A stretch of DNA of 64,000 nt, from the NCBI GenBank assembly GCA_963741055.1, contig CAVUGU010000023.1, positions 62,001 to 126,000 on the forward strand, written 5' to 3'. This DNA comes from Bog-756 sp963741055. Its GTDB lineage: Bacteria > Actinomycetota > Acidimicrobiia > Acidimicrobiales > RAAP-2. Positions 16,711 through 26,706 of this stretch are shown here, one piece after another. How positions within the stretch are numbered: the stretch's first letter is position 1; each line of letters begins with the position of its first letter. The notes under the pieces were generated by a model that was not told the DNA's origin, ran no database searches, and was given only the letters and a program-made list of their open reading frames with translations. The translations under genes and the position numbers were made by a program.

Positions 16711-17178
16711 GTGCGCACCTACTCACCCAAATCGGCCGAGGTCACCCGCGCCTGGCACGTCGTCGACGCGGACGGCCTGGTCCTCGGTCGGCTGGCGACC
16801 GAGGTGGCCTCGGTGCTGCGGGGAAAGCACAAGCCGACCTTCGCCCCCCACGTCGACACCGGCGACCACGTGGTGGTGGTCAACGCGGACAAGGTCGTGC
16901 TCACCTCGGGCAAGGCCGACTCGAAGATGTCCTACCGCCACAGCGGCTACCCGGGCGGCCTCAGCGCCACTCCCTATCGGGTGCTGCTCGAGGAGCACCC
17001 CGACGAGCTGGTCCGCAATGCCATCGTGGGGATGCTCCCGAAGAACCGGCTCGGCCGCCAGATGGCGACCAAGCTCAAGGTCTACGCCGGACCGGATCAT
17101 CCGCACGCCGCGCAGGCACCCGAACCACTCGACCTGCCCGGCGCCCGTCGGCGCGCTTCGGCGCGCAGTGGCGAGTAA
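16711..17178 (+). CDS. rplM: 50S ribosomal protein L13
   Basis: 155-residue L13. Family markers: MRTYSPKSAEVTRAWHVVDA, LGRLATEVASVLRGKHKP, VVNADKVVLTSGK, MLPKNRLGRQM and the ending VYAGPDHPHAAQAPEPL. A short extra basic C-terminus follows. Start GTG 16711; forms the usual pair with rpsI. Confidence 0.97.
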   Translation: MRTYSPKSAEVTRAWHVVDADGLVLGRLATEVASVLRGKHKPTFAPHVDTGDHVVVVNADKVVLTSGKADSKMSYRHSGYPGGLSATPYRVLLEEHPDELVRNAIVGMLPKNRLGRQMATKLKVYAGPDHPHAAQAPEPLDLPGARRRASARSGE

Positions 17179-17219
17179 GCGGCGAGCAGGCGAGTAGAGA
17201 GAACGCGAGGAACCACAAC

Positions 17220-17615
17220 GTGGCGCAAGCACCGCTCTGTCAGACCACCGGCCGGCGCAAGCGCGCGGTCGCCCGGGTGCGGGTCCGCGCCGGGCAAGGC
17301 GCGATCACCGTCAACCAACGGCCCTTCGAGGAGTACTTCACCTCGGCAACCCACCGGATGGTCGTGACCGAACCCCTCCGGATGACCGACACCACCGCCT
17401 CGTGGGACTTCGACGCGACGATCGACGGCGGCGGGGTGTCGGGTCAGGCGGGCGCCTTCCGCCTCGGCCTCGCCCGTGCGCTCTGCGAGCTCGACCCCGA
17501 GCTGCGCACCTCGTTGAAGAAGGCGGGATTCCTCACCCGCGACGCGCGGGAGAAGGAGTCGAAGAAGTACGGCCTGAAGAAGGCCCGTAAGGCTCCGCAG
17601 TACTCCAAGCGGTAG
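17220..17615 (+). CDS. rpsI: 30S ribosomal protein S9
   Basis: 131-residue S9, whose C-terminal tail contacts P-site tRNA. Recognised by TTGRRKRAVARVRVRAGQGA, GGGVSGQAGAFRLGLARAL and the terminal KKARKAPQYSKR. GTG start; glmM begins four bases after its stop. Confidence 0.98.
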   Translation: MAQAPLCQTTGRRKRAVARVRVRAGQGAITVNQRPFEEYFTSATHRMVVTEPLRMTDTTASWDFDATIDGGGVSGQAGAFRLGLARALCELDPELRTSLKKAGFLTRDAREKESKKYGLKKARKAPQYSKR

Positions 17616-17619
17616 CCCG

Positions 17620-18984
17620 GTGCCACTCCGGTTCGGCACCGACGGCGTACGGGGGATCGCCAACGTCGAACTCCACCCGGAGCTGGTCCTGGCGTTCGGC
17701 AGGGCCGTCGCCCGTACCATCGCCTCTCCGGCGTTCCTGATCGGGCGCGACACGCGCCGCTCGGGTCCGCTCCTCCAGGCGGCCCTCTCGGCCGGACTGG
17801 CGAGCGAAGGAGCCGACGTGGTCGACGTCGGCGTGCTCCCGACCCCGGGTCTCGCCTGGCTCTCCGCGGAGCGCGAGCTGCCGGCCGCAGTGATCTCGGC
17901 GTCCCACAATCCCTTTCCCGACAACGGGATCAAGCTCTTCGCTCCCGGCGGCTTGAAGCTCGGGGACGGCGTGGAGGCGGCGATCGAAGAGGAGCTCGCC
18001 CGGGTCCTCGATCCCTCGGCCAAAGGGCCCCTCCCGCTTTCGGGACACGGGGTCGGCACTCTGGTCGGCGAGCCCGGGCTCGGCAAGCGCTACGTCGCGC
18101 ACCTCGCCTCTCTTCTCGAAGGGCGGCGTCTCACCGGCCTGCGCCTGGTCGTCGACAGCGCGAACGGCGCGGCCTCGGGGCTCGCCGCCGAGCTCTTCGA
18201 GGGACTCGGCGCCGAGGTGACCGCCATCGGGTGCGAACCCGACGGGACCAACATCAACGACGGCTGCGGTTCGACCTCGACGGCAACGCTCGCGGCCGCG
18301 GTGATCGAGCACGAGGCCGACCTCGGGCTCGCGCTCGACGGAGACGCCGACCGATTGCTCGCGATCGACGCGGACGGCGACCTCGTCGACGGCGACGAGC
18401 TGCTCGCGCTCTTCGCGGTCGATCTCGCCGAGCGGGGACTGCTCGCCGGCGACACGGTGGTGGTGACCGTGATGTCCAATCTCGGCTTCCACCTCGCCAT
18501 GCAGGCGCGGGGGATCGCGGTGTCGGCGACCCCGGTCGGCGACCGCCACGTGCTGGCCGAGCTCGAGACGCACGGCCTCGCGCTCGGCGGCGAGCAGTCC
18601 GGCCATCTCGTCTTTCGAAAGCTGGCCACCACCGGCGACGGACTGCTCACCGGGCTTCTCCTCGCCGATCTGTTGGTGCGGTCGGGCCGTCCGCTCGCGG
18701 AGCTCCTCGAAGGGTTGGTGGTCCGGGTGCCACAGGTGCTGGTCAACGTCGCAGTGCCCGACTCGGAGTTGCTGGCCGGTGCCAGCGCGGTCTGGTCCGC
18801 GGTGGCCGAGGAGGAGGAGCGGCTCGGCGAGGGGGGCCGGGTGCTGCTCCGGCCGAGCGGGACCGAGCCGATGGTCCGGGTGATGGTCGAGGCCCCGGGT
18901 GACGGGGTGGCCGAGGAGATCGCCGAGCGTCTCGCCCGCCTGGTCGGCTTCGAACTGCGCGCGGCGGCCTCGACCGGGAGCTGA
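17620..18984 (+). CDS. glmM: Phosphoglucosamine mutase
   Basis: Converts glucosamine-6-P to glucosamine-1-P for UDP-GlcNAc and peptidoglycan. 454 residues in the four-domain phosphohexomutase layout: catalytic serine loop ISASHNP (about 92-98), metal-binding DGDADR (about 240), sugar-specificity loop GGEQSGH (about 323) and phosphate-binding RPSGTEP (about 412). GTG start. glmS, the previous step of the pathway, lies directly downstream. Confidence 0.97.
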   Translation: MPLRFGTDGVRGIANVELHPELVLAFGRAVARTIASPAFLIGRDTRRSGPLLQAALSAGLASEGADVVDVGVLPTPGLAWLSAERELPAAVISASHNPFPDNGIKLFAPGGLKLGDGVEAAIEEELARVLDPSAKGPLPLSGHGVGTLVGEPGLGKRYVAHLASLLEGRRLTGLRLVVDSANGAASGLAAELFEGLGAEVTAIGCEPDGTNINDGCGSTSTATLAAAVIEHEADLGLALDGDADRLLAIDADGDLVDGDELLALFAVDLAERGLLAGDTVVVTVMSNLGFHLAMQARGIAVSATPVGDRHVLAELETHGLALGGEQSGHLVFRKLATTGDGLLTGLLLADLLVRSGRPLAELLEGLVVRVPQVLVNVAVPDSELLAGASAVWSAVAEEEERLGEGGRVLLRPSGTEPMVRVMVEAPGDGVAEEIAERLARLVGFELRAAASTGS

Positions 18985-19067
18985 TCTGCTGCTTTGCATG
19001 GGGGCTGTCCTGCGGGAGGCCGGGCCCGAAGGGCACCCGGGTGGGGTTTGCAAGCGGCGGGGGCCAC

Positions 19068-19073
19068 TAGCCT
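19068..19073 (+). promoter_or_regulatory. -10 box for glmS (leaderless)
   Basis: TAGCCT with eight bases to ATG 19082, so transcription would start at or next to the start codon. Confidence 0.5.
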
Positions 19074-19081
19074 TCGAACCC

Positions 19082-20965
19082 ATGTGCGGGATCATCGGCA
19101 TCGCCACGACGCGCACCGCGGATGGCGAGCTGCCCGATGCGGATCCGGTGCTCGGGGTGCTCCTCGACGGCCTCGCACGGCTCGAGTACCGGGGCTACGA
19201 CTCGGCAGGCGTCGCCCTGGTCGGCACATCCGAAGACGGGGTCTGGCGTGCCCGGGCCGCCAACGGCACCCGGTCCCTCGACGACCTCGCCAAGCGTGCG
19301 GAGAGCGCGCCCGGTGGTGCGACCGCCGGCATCGGCCACACCCGCTGGGCGACCCACGGCCGCCCGAGCGAGCAGAACGCCCATCCGCTCCTCGACTGCT
19401 CGGGCCGCCTCGCGCTCATCCACAACGGGATCATCGAGAACCACGTGGAGCTGGCCGACGAGCTGGTCGCGGACGGTCACCGGCTCGAGTCGGAGACCGA
19501 CACCGAGGTCCTCGCCCACCTGGTCGAGGACCGGCTCGCCGCCGACCCCGACGGTGGACTCGCCGGTGCCCTGCGGGCCGCGCTGGCCGGGGTACGCGGG
19601 GCCTTTTCCGTCGCGGTGGTCCACGCGGACGATCCCGAGGTCATCGTGGCCGCCCGCCGGATCTCGCCGCTGCTGATGGGGGTCAGCGACGGCTCGGCCT
19701 TCCTCGCCTCGGACGTGCCGGCGATCCTCGGGCTCACCCGCGAGTTCTTCGTGCTCGAGGACGACCAGGTCGCCGAGATCCGTCCCGGCTCGATCGCGGT
19801 CACCGCGCTCGACGGCTCGCCGGTCGAGCCGGCGCGGCTCACCGTCGACTGGGACCTCGATGCCGCTCGGAGGGACGGCTACGACGACTTCATGAGCAAG
19901 GAGATCCACGAGCAGCCGAAGGCGGTCGCCGACACACTGCTCGACCGGGTCCTCCCCGACGGGACGCTCGCCCTCGACGAGATCCGGATCTCGACCGACG
20001 AGCTGCGTGCCGTCGACAAGGTGTTCATCGTGGCCTGCGGCACCAGCTACCACGCCGGCCTGATGGCCAAGTACGCGATCGAGCACTGGGCGCGCCTGCC
20101 GGTCGAGATCGACATCGCGAGCGAATTCCGCTACCGCGACCCGGTGGTCGACGACCGGACACTGGTCATCGGGGTGAGCCAGTCCGGGGAGACCGTCGAC
20201 ACCTTCCAGGCCATCCGGGCGGCCGGTTCGTTCGGCGCGAGGGTGCTGGTCATCTGCAACGTGGTCGATTCGTCGATGGCCCGAGAGTGCGACGCGGTGC
20301 TCTACACGAGGGCGGGGCCGGAGATCGGCGTCGCCTCCACCAAGACCCACCTCGCGCAGATCGTCGCCCTCGAGATCCTCGCCCTCTACCTCGCCCAGGT
20401 GCGGGGGACGCTCAGCCCCGCCGACGCGCAGGCCAAGCTGACCGCGATGGGGGTCCTGCCCGACAAGGTCGCATCGGTGCTCGAGCGTGCCGATCAGGTC
20501 GAGGCGGTCGCCCGCACCATCCGCGACGCGTCGTCGTTCATCTTCCTCGGTCGCCAGGTCGGCTACCCGGTCGCACTCGAAGGTGCCCTCAAGCTGAAGG
20601 AGCTCTCGTACCTGCGAGCGGAGGGCTTCCCTGCCGGCGAGCTCAAGCACGGGCCGATCGCCCTGGTCGAGCCGGGGACCGTGGTGATCGGCGTGGCGAC
20701 CCGCACGCCGGTCTGGGAGAAGATGATGGCCAACGTGGCCGAGGTCAAGAGCCGCGGCGCCACGGTGGTGCTGGTCGCGGAGGACGGGGACGAGGAGACC
20801 GCACGCCACGCCGACGCGGTCCTCTGGGTGCCGGCGACCGAGTACCTCTTCTCGCCGGTGGTCGACGTGGTCCCCTTACAGCTCCTCGCCTACCACCTGG
20901 CCCGGCTCCACCACCTCGACGTGGACCGCCCGCGCAACCTGGCGAAGGTGGTCACCGTCGAGTGA
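19082..20965 (+). CDS. glmS: Glutamine--fructose-6-phosphate aminotransferase
   Basis: Makes glucosamine-6-P from fructose-6-P and glutamine. 627 residues: class II glutaminase domain with catalytic Cys2 (MCGIIGIA) and GHTRWATHG, then two SIS sugar-isomerase domains (ACGTSYHAGL, VSQSGETVDT, STKTH) and the closing PRNLAKVVTVE. No ORF lies in the 97-base upstream gap, which ends in a TAGCCT box. The stop overlaps the acpS GTG. Confidence 0.98.
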   Translation: MCGIIGIATTRTADGELPDADPVLGVLLDGLARLEYRGYDSAGVALVGTSEDGVWRARAANGTRSLDDLAKRAESAPGGATAGIGHTRWATHGRPSEQNAHPLLDCSGRLALIHNGIIENHVELADELVADGHRLESETDTEVLAHLVEDRLAADPDGGLAGALRAALAGVRGAFSVAVVHADDPEVIVAARRISPLLMGVSDGSAFLASDVPAILGLTREFFVLEDDQVAEIRPGSIAVTALDGSPVEPARLTVDWDLDAARRDGYDDFMSKEIHEQPKAVADTLLDRVLPDGTLALDEIRISTDELRAVDKVFIVACGTSYHAGLMAKYAIEHWARLPVEIDIASEFRYRDPVVDDRTLVIGVSQSGETVDTFQAIRAAGSFGARVLVICNVVDSSMARECDAVLYTRAGPEIGVASTKTHLAQIVALEILALYLAQVRGTLSPADAQAKLTAMGVLPDKVASVLERADQVEAVARTIRDASSFIFLGRQVGYPVALEGALKLKELSYLRAEGFPAGELKHGPIALVEPGTVVIGVATRTPVWEKMMANVAEVKSRGATVVLVAEDGDEETARHADAVLWVPATEYLFSPVVDVVPLQLLAYHLARLHHLDVDRPRNLAKVVTVE

Positions 20966-21456
20966 GCGGCTCCGGCCCGGAGGCGGCGAGCGCACCGGGG
21001 GCGCCGATCGCGCCGAGCGCGGCCGAAGCCGCGGTCGTCGGGGTCGGGGTCGACGCGGTGGACCTCGACCGTTTCCGTGTGGTGCTGGGCCGGCGTCGGC
21101 GCCTCGCCGAGCGGGTCTTCACCGAGGGTGAGCGAGCTGATGCCCGCGCCGCTGCCGATCCGGTCCCGCGCCTCGCGGCGCGCTTCGCGGCGAAAGAGGC
21201 GGTGATGAAGGCCCTCGGGGTCGGGCTCGGCGCCTTCGCGCTGGCCGACGTCGAGGTGGTGCGCGACCCGTCGGGCTCGCCCTCTCTGGTGCTGCACGGC
21301 TCGGCCGCCGATCGAGCGCGGGCCGCGGGGGTGGCACGCTGGCACCTCTCGCTCACCCACTCGGGGCTGGTCGCGCTGGCCATGGTGGTCGCGGCCGGCC
21401 GCGGAGGCGCGGCAACGGGAGCAGGCGCGGGAGCGGGAGGGCCCGCGGCGCCCTAG
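20962..21456 (+). CDS. acpS: Holo-[acyl-carrier-protein] synthase
   Basis: Transfers phosphopantetheine from CoA to ACP. The domain starts about residue 28 with VVGVGVDAVDLDRF (Mg-binding Asp), followed by FAAKEAVMKALG (metal-binding Glu and catalytic Lys) and WHLSLTHSG. Ala/Gly-rich extensions flank both ends, giving 164 residues against a usual 120-130. GTGA overlap with glmS. Confidence 0.94.
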   Translation: MSGSGPEAASAPGAPIAPSAAEAAVVGVGVDAVDLDRFRVVLGRRRRLAERVFTEGERADARAAADPVPRLAARFAAKEAVMKALGVGLGAFALADVEVVRDPSGSPSLVLHGSAADRARAAGVARWHLSLTHSGLVALAMVVAAGRGGAATGAGAGAGGPAAP

Positions 21457-21459
21457 CGT
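21454..21459 (+). promoter_or_regulatory. -10 box for nnr (leaderless)
   Basis: TAGCGT, overlapping the acpS stop codon, seven bases before ATG 21467. Confidence 0.45.
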
Positions 21460-21466
21460 CGGGACG

Positions 21467-22868
21467 ATGTTGCCCGTGCTCACCGTCGCGGAGATGGGCG
21501 CGGTCGACGCGCGGGCTCGCGAGACCACCCCGCTCGAGGTCCTGGTCGGCCGCGCCGGTCGGGCTGCCGCGCGCGCGGCCACCGAGCTTGCTCGGCGGCA
21601 CCTACGGACGCCGGGTGACCGTCGTCGCCGGTCGCGGCAACAACGGCGCGGACGGACGGGTCGCGGCCGAGCTGCTCACCCGACGCGGCGCACGGGTCGC
21701 CGTCGTCGACGCCGGCGCGGGCGACCCGCTCGGCGCACCCGACCTGGTGATCGACGCGGCGTACGGGACCGGCTTCCACGGCGAGTACCGCGCACCCGAG
21801 GTGGCAGAGGGCACGCCGGTCCTCGCGGTCGACATCCCCTCGGGGGTGAGCGGCGACACCGGCGAGGCAGGCGGCTCCCCGCTCGCCGCAGACCGCACCG
21901 TCACCTTCGCCGCGCTGAAGCCCGGCCTCCTCCAGTGGGACGGGGTGCACCTGGCCGGAGAGGTCACCGTCGCCGACATCGGGCTCGACCCGGGCGATTC
22001 GGAGATCGGCGTCGTCGAGGCCGAGGACGTCACCCGGCTCGTGCCGGCCCGCAAGTACGGCGGCAACAAGTGGTCGGCCGCGGTGCTCGTCGTGGCCGGC
22101 TCGCCCGGGATGACCGGCGCAGCGGCGCTCTCTGCACGAGCCGCCTACCGGAGCGGCGCGGGGATGGTGCGCCTCGGCGTGCCGGGCGCCACCCTCGGAT
22201 CGGTGGCCATCGACGAGGCGGTCGGCGTCGACCTCGACGAGGCGGGCTGGTCGACCGCCGCGCTCGAAGCGGCGGAACGTTGTGGGGCGGTGGTGGTCGG
22301 ACCGGGCCTCGGGCGCGCGACGGCGACCGCGGCAGAGGTCAAGCGGCTGGTGGCCGAGTCGCCGGTGCCGGTGGTGGTCGACGCCGACGGACTGTTCGCG
22401 CTCGACCGGATCGACGCGGGCCAGTTGGTCACCGGAGGAGCACCGGTGGTGCTCACGCCCCACGACGGCGAGTACGCCCGGTTGATGGGCTGCGCGCCCG
22501 GACCCGACCGCATCGATGCGGCGCGACGGCTGGCCGCGGCCGCGCAGTCGGTCGCGCTGGTCAAGGGACCGACCACCTCGGTCGCCGACCCGGCGGGCCA
22601 GGTGCTGCTCAACACCAATGGGACTGTGCGCCTCGCGACCGCGGGCACCGGCGACGTCCTCTCGGGCGTGATCGGCGCGCTGCTCGCCCGTGGAGTCGCC
22701 CCGCGTTGGGCAGCGGCGCTCGCGGCGCACGTCCACGGTCTCGCGGCGCATCTCGGGTTCGGCGAGGGCCTCGTCGCGGGCGACCTCCCCGAGCTGGTGG
22801 CTGTGGTCATGTCCGAGCTGGTGGCCGGCGTTCCTCGCGAAGAAGAGGAGGGGATCACCGATGGGTGA
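21467..22868 (+). CDS. nnr: Bifunctional NAD(P)HX epimerase/dehydratase (apparent frameshift)
   Basis: Repairs hydrated NAD(P)H. The N-terminal YjeF-N epimerase domain starts MLPVLTVAEMGAVDARA and continues in another frame at GGTYGRRVTVVAGRGNNGAD; an extra G near 21590 accounts for the break. The C-terminal ADP-dependent dehydratase (YjeF-C) shows KYGGNKWSAAVLVVAGSPGM, TPHDGEYARL, VKGPTT and the NTNGTVRLATAGTGDVLSG signature. About 467 residues when joined. The 3' end overlaps alr. Confidence 0.92.
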
Positions 22869-24043
22869 GCACTGGCGGCCCGCCTGGGCGACCGTCGACC
22901 TCGACGCGGTCCGGCACAACGCGTCGCTGCTCGCCCGCATCGCAGGTCCGGCCGAGCTCTGCGCGGTGGTCAAGGCCGACGGCTACGGGCACGGCGCCCC
23001 TGCGGTGGCACGAGCCGCGCTGGAAGGTGGCGCGACCTGGTTGGCGGTCGCGCTGGTCGAGGAGGGAGTCGCGCTCCGCGAGGCCGGCATCGACGCGCCG
23101 GTGCTCCTGCTCTCGGAGGCGCCGACCGAGGCATTGCCCGCCGCCGTCGAGCATCGGCTGCTCCCGACCGCCTACACCCACGGCGCGATCGCCTCGCTGG
23201 CCAAGGTGGTCGGCGACACCGGGTCGGCGCCGGTCGACGTGCACCTGAAGGTCGACACCGGCATGCACCGGGTCGGCGCGGACCGCAGCGAGATCCCTTC
23301 GCTGGTCGAAGCGCTCGCGGCCGACGCCTCGGTGCGACTCGGCTCGCTCTGGACCCACCTGGCGGTCGCCGACGGAGCCTCCGACGAGGACCGCGAGTAC
23401 ACCGAGGCCCAACTCGAACGCTTCGACCGGACCCTCGCCGAGCTGGCGTCGCTCGGGCACCGTCCGCCGCTCACCCATGCGGCCAACTCCGCCGGCACGG
23501 TCGCGTTCCCCGCCGCGCGGCGCGACCTGGTGCGGTGCGGGATCGCGCTCTACGGCGCCGCCCCGACCCCCGCGATCGGAGACCGCATCGTCGAGCTCAC
23601 CGGTGAGTCGCTCCGGCCGGTCCTCTCGCTCCGGGCGCAGGTCGCCGCGGTGCGCGACCTGCCCGCGGGGGAGCGCCCCTCCTACGGGCGGGCCCGGCCG
23701 CTTCCGGTGCGCGTCGACGGTCGCGACCGTGCCGCTCGGTTACGCCGACGGCGTGCCGCGTCGCCTCTTCGACGTCGGCGGCGAGATCCTCGTCGGTGGT
23801 CGGCGCCGACCCCTCGCCGGGGTCGTGACCATGGACCAGATCATGATCGACTGCGGCCCGGTCGGGACCTCGGACGTCGCGGTCGGCGACGAGGTGGTGC
23901 TGCTCGGCCGCCAGGGCGACGAGGAGGTCGGGGCCGACGAATGGGCGGAGCTGCTCGGGACGATCAACTACGAGGTGCTCTGCGACATCGGCCCACGGGT
24001 GCCCCGGGTGGTCGTCGGCGAGGCGAGCGGCAGCGGCGGCTGA
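22861..24043 (+). CDS. alr: Alanine racemase (apparent frameshift)
   Basis: PLP enzyme making D-alanine for peptidoglycan. The PLP lysine is in AVVKADGYGHGA (about residue 38). The fold-III barrel and the THAANSAGTVAFP and VRCGIALYGA segments are in the first frame. The second frame, after an indel around 23690, contains ATVPLGYADGVPRR (catalytic Tyr) and VTMDQIMIDCG. About 390 residues when joined. ATG 22861 overlaps the nnr stop. Confidence 0.93.
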
Positions 24044-24106
24044 GACCGACTCCAGCCGAGCTCGGCCGATGCGCCGTTCGCCGGAGGAGTTGCAGACCCC
24101 GGGCAT

Positions 24107-24112
24107 TACCAT
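24107..24112 (+). promoter_or_regulatory. -10 box for the uracil-DNA glycosylase (leaderless)
   Basis: TACCAT six bases before GTG 24119. Confidence 0.45.
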
Positions 24113-24118
24113 GCGGCG

Positions 24119-24688
24119 GTGGCACCCGGCACCCAGCTGGCCGACGTCGCCGCGGAAGCGGCCACCTGCACTCGATGCCCACTGGCGGCCGGCCGGACCC
24201 AGGTGGTCTTCGGGGTGGGCGACCCGAACGCCGACCTGATGTTCGTCGGCGAGGCACCGGGGCGCGAGGAGGACCTCCAGGGCGAGCCGTTCGTCGGACG
24301 TTCGGGCAAGCTCCTCGACCGGTTGCTCGCGGAGGAGCTCGGCATCGACCGGGGGCGGGTCTACATCGCCAACGTGATCAAGTGCCGCCCCCCGGACAAT
24401 CGCGACCCGGTGGCGGAGGAGATCGCCGCCTGCCGGCCGTACCTCGAGACCCAGCTCGACCTCATCGCACCAACCGTGGTGGTCACGCTCGGGAACTTCG
24501 CCACGAGGCTCCTACTCGGCACCGATCTCGGCATCACCAAGGTGCGCGGACGCTCCTACCCGATCGACGGACGAAACGTCGTCCCCACCTACCACCCCTC
24601 GGCCGCGCTCCGCTCCGGTGGCGTCGTGGTCGCCGAGATGCGCGCGGATCTGATCCGGGCCAAGCAGCTGCTCGGGTGGGGCGAGTGA
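24119..24688 (+). CDS. Uracil-DNA glycosylase, family 4 (Fe-S type)
   Basis: Removes uracil from DNA for base-excision repair. 189 residues. Motif A is GEAPGREEDLQGEPFVGRSG. The four likely iron-sulfur cysteines are visible (CTRC near residue 18; KCRPP and ACRPY later). The C-terminal motif is PTYHPSAALR. Start GTG 24119 is supported by the box at 24107. Sits between alr and tsaE without overlap. Confidence 0.94.
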   Translation: MAPGTQLADVAAEAATCTRCPLAAGRTQVVFGVGDPNADLMFVGEAPGREEDLQGEPFVGRSGKLLDRLLAEELGIDRGRVYIANVIKCRPPDNRDPVAEEIAACRPYLETQLDLIAPTVVVTLGNFATRLLLGTDLGITKVRGRSYPIDGRNVVPTYHPSAALRSGGVVVAEMRADLIRAKQLLGWGE

Positions 24689-24718
24689 GCGACGTCCGCG
24701 GCCGCGACCGCGCCGCTC

Positions 24719-25235
24719 GTGGTGGAGACCGACGGACCCGATCAGACGAGGACTCTCGCCGCCGCGCTCGCCGCCCTCTGCCTCCCCGGGGACCTGGTCC
24801 TCCTGGTCGGTGACCTCGGCGCCGGGAAGACCACCTTCGCGCAGGGCTTCGGAGGGGCGCTCGGCGTCCGCGATCCGATCACCAGCCCGACCTTCGTTCT
24901 GGTTCGCCGCTACCCGCTCCACCCACACACCTCGTGCGCGACCGCGGGTGGCATCCGGGCGCTCCTCCATGCCGACCTGTACCGGCTCGACACCCTCGGC
25001 GAGGTCGCCGACCTCGGACTCGCCGAGCTGATCGAGGACGGCGGAGTGGCGCTCGTCGAGTGGGGCGACGTCGCCGGCGGAGTGCTCGGCCCCGAGTGGC
25101 TGTCGGTGCGGTTCGAGATCGTCGACGACGTGCACCGCCGGATCACCCTCGCCGCCGACGGCACCTCGTGGGCGGCGAGATGGCTGCAACTCACCGCCGC
25201 GCTCGGGGTCGCTCGAGGGAGCCGGCGGCCGATGA
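24719..25235 (+). CDS. tsaE: tRNA t6A biosynthesis ATPase TsaE (runs in frame into tsaB)
   Basis: ATPase partner of TsaB/TsaD in N6-threonylcarbamoyl-adenosine synthesis. P-loop VGDLGAGKTTFAQGF near residue 35, TSPTFVLVRRYP, and LHADLYRLDTLGEVADLGL with VALVEWGD follow the family. The frame reads without a stop into TsaB (MNLLAIESATDAVG at 25232). A stop in another frame (TGA 25233-25235) overlaps that ATG as ATGA, so a 3' indel in tsaE is a simple alternative to a genuine fusion. The end given assumes that stop. Confidence 0.85.
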
Positions 25236-26082
25236 ACCTCCTCGCCATCGAGTCCGCCACCGACGCAGTCGGGGTCGCGCTCGCCCGAGACGGCGCCGGC
25301 ACCGCGGTGGTCCTCCACGAGGGGGGTCGCGCCCACGCAGAACTGCTCGTCCCCTCGATCGAGGAGGTCTGTCGCGACTGCAGGGCTCTCGGTAGCCGAC
25401 CTCGACGTGGTCGCCGTCGACGCCGGGCCCGGTCTGTTCACCGGACTGCGGGTCGGGGTGGCGACCGCGAAGGCGCTCGGGCAGGCGCTCTCGATCGGGG
25501 TGGTGCCGGTCTCCAGCCTCGACGTCCTGGCCGCGGGCGCGTTCGAACGGCTCGCCGGGGAGCAGGTCGCCGCGGTGGTCGCGGTGGTCGACGCGCGCCG
25601 AGCGGAGGTCTTCGTCGCCGTCTACCACCTCGACGGGCCGATCGGCGTCGAGGCAGCAAAGGCCAAGGCAGCAAAGCCCGGGGCGGCGAACGCCGGGGCG
25701 GCGACCGCGTTGCTCGACCCGGCGTCGGTGCGCGACGACGAGGCGCACCCGATCGCGCCCGAGGTGCTCGCCGAACGGTTGCGCGCACTCTCCCGGAGGG
25801 GCCGGGTGTTGGCCGTCGGGGACGGCGCACTGCGTTACCGCGACCTGTTGGTCGCCGAGCCCGACGTCGACCTCACGCTCGCCAGCGAGTTGCGGGTCCC
25901 GCCCCCGGCGATGCTCGCCCGGCTGGCCGCCGACCGGTTGGCGAACGGTGCGCGGCCCGAGCCGCCCGACGCGGTCCGACCGGACTACCGGCGAGAGGCG
26001 GACGCCGCGCATCAACTGGGAGGAGCGGTCACCGCGCCCGCGGCTCGAGGGCCTCGGCGCGGCCGACCGTCGTCCGGCATGA
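25232..26082 (+). CDS. tsaB: tRNA t6A biosynthesis protein TsaB (two apparent frameshifts)
   Basis: Scaffold of the TsaB-TsaD-TsaE complex. Starts MNLLAIESATDAVGVALARD. After a missing base near 25382 the frame shifts to SVADLDVVAVDAGPGLFTGL RVGVATAKALG, the core TsaB signature. Near 26009 an extra G breaks the C-terminus; a second shift gives RINWEERSPRPRLEGLGAAD and a TGA at 26080, resembling TsaB endings in actinobacteria. An Ala/Lys-rich insertion (AAKAKAAKPGAANAGAA) sits mid-protein. Confidence 0.85.
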
Positions 26083-26181
26083 GGTCCTCTCGGACCAAGA
26101 CGTCCCGTCGCAAGGCCGCGACGGCCCCGACCGGGCCGGCCGGGCGCGAGGGGCGCGACGGGCGGCGAGGACCGCGACGAG

Positions 26182-26706
26182 GTGGTGATCGCCCCCATGC
26201 GCAGCCGGGACGTGAAGGCGGTGCTCGTCATCGAGCGGGCCGTCTTCCCGGAGCCGTGGTCCCACCGCCTGTTCACCGAGGAGCTCGCCCAACGCAACAC
26301 CCGCGCGTACCGCGCGCTCTGGATCGGTCGTCACCTCGTCGGCTACGGGGGACTGATGTTCGTCGACGACGAGGCGCACGTGAACAGCATCGCGATCGAT
26401 CCCGGGCACCAGAACGCCGGGCTCGGCGCGGTCCTCTTCTTCGACCTGGTCGAAACCGCGCTCGGGCGGGGGTCACGTCATCTGACCCTCGAGGTCCGGG
26501 TCGGCAACGAACCGGCCATCACCCTCTACCGGCGATTCGGGCTGGCTCCGGTCGGCGTGCGCTCGGGCTACTACGCGGGTGGTGACGACGCGCTGATCAT
26601 GTGGGCCCGGGACATCGACTCCGACACGGTACCGGGCCCGACTCGATCGCATCCGTCGTGGACGTCACCCCGGGCTCGAGGTCCACAGCCGGTGGTGAGG
26701 TGGTGA
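26182..26706 (+). CDS. rimI: Ribosomal-protein alanine N-acetyltransferase RimI-like
   Basis: GNAT fold acetyltransferase; in characterised cases it acetylates S18. Visible elements: VLVIERAVFPEPWSHRLFTE, AHVNSIAIDPGHQNAGLGAV (acetyl-CoA loop, Q-x-x-G-x-G/A variant) and NEPAITLYRRFGLAPVGVRS GYY. The start is uncertain: GTG 26182 fits this frame. An ATG at 26079 overlapping the reconstructed tsaB stop would begin a basic N-terminus but needs another indel near 26160. The 3' end lies in a tandem repeat. Confidence 0.85.
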   Translation: MVIAPMRSRDVKAVLVIERAVFPEPWSHRLFTEELAQRNTRAYRALWIGRHLVGYGGLMFVDDEAHVNSIAIDPGHQNAGLGAVLFFDLVETALGRGSRHLTLEVRVGNEPAITLYRRFGLAPVGVRSGYYAGGDDALIMWARDIDSDTVPGPTRSHPSWTSPRARGPQPVVRW

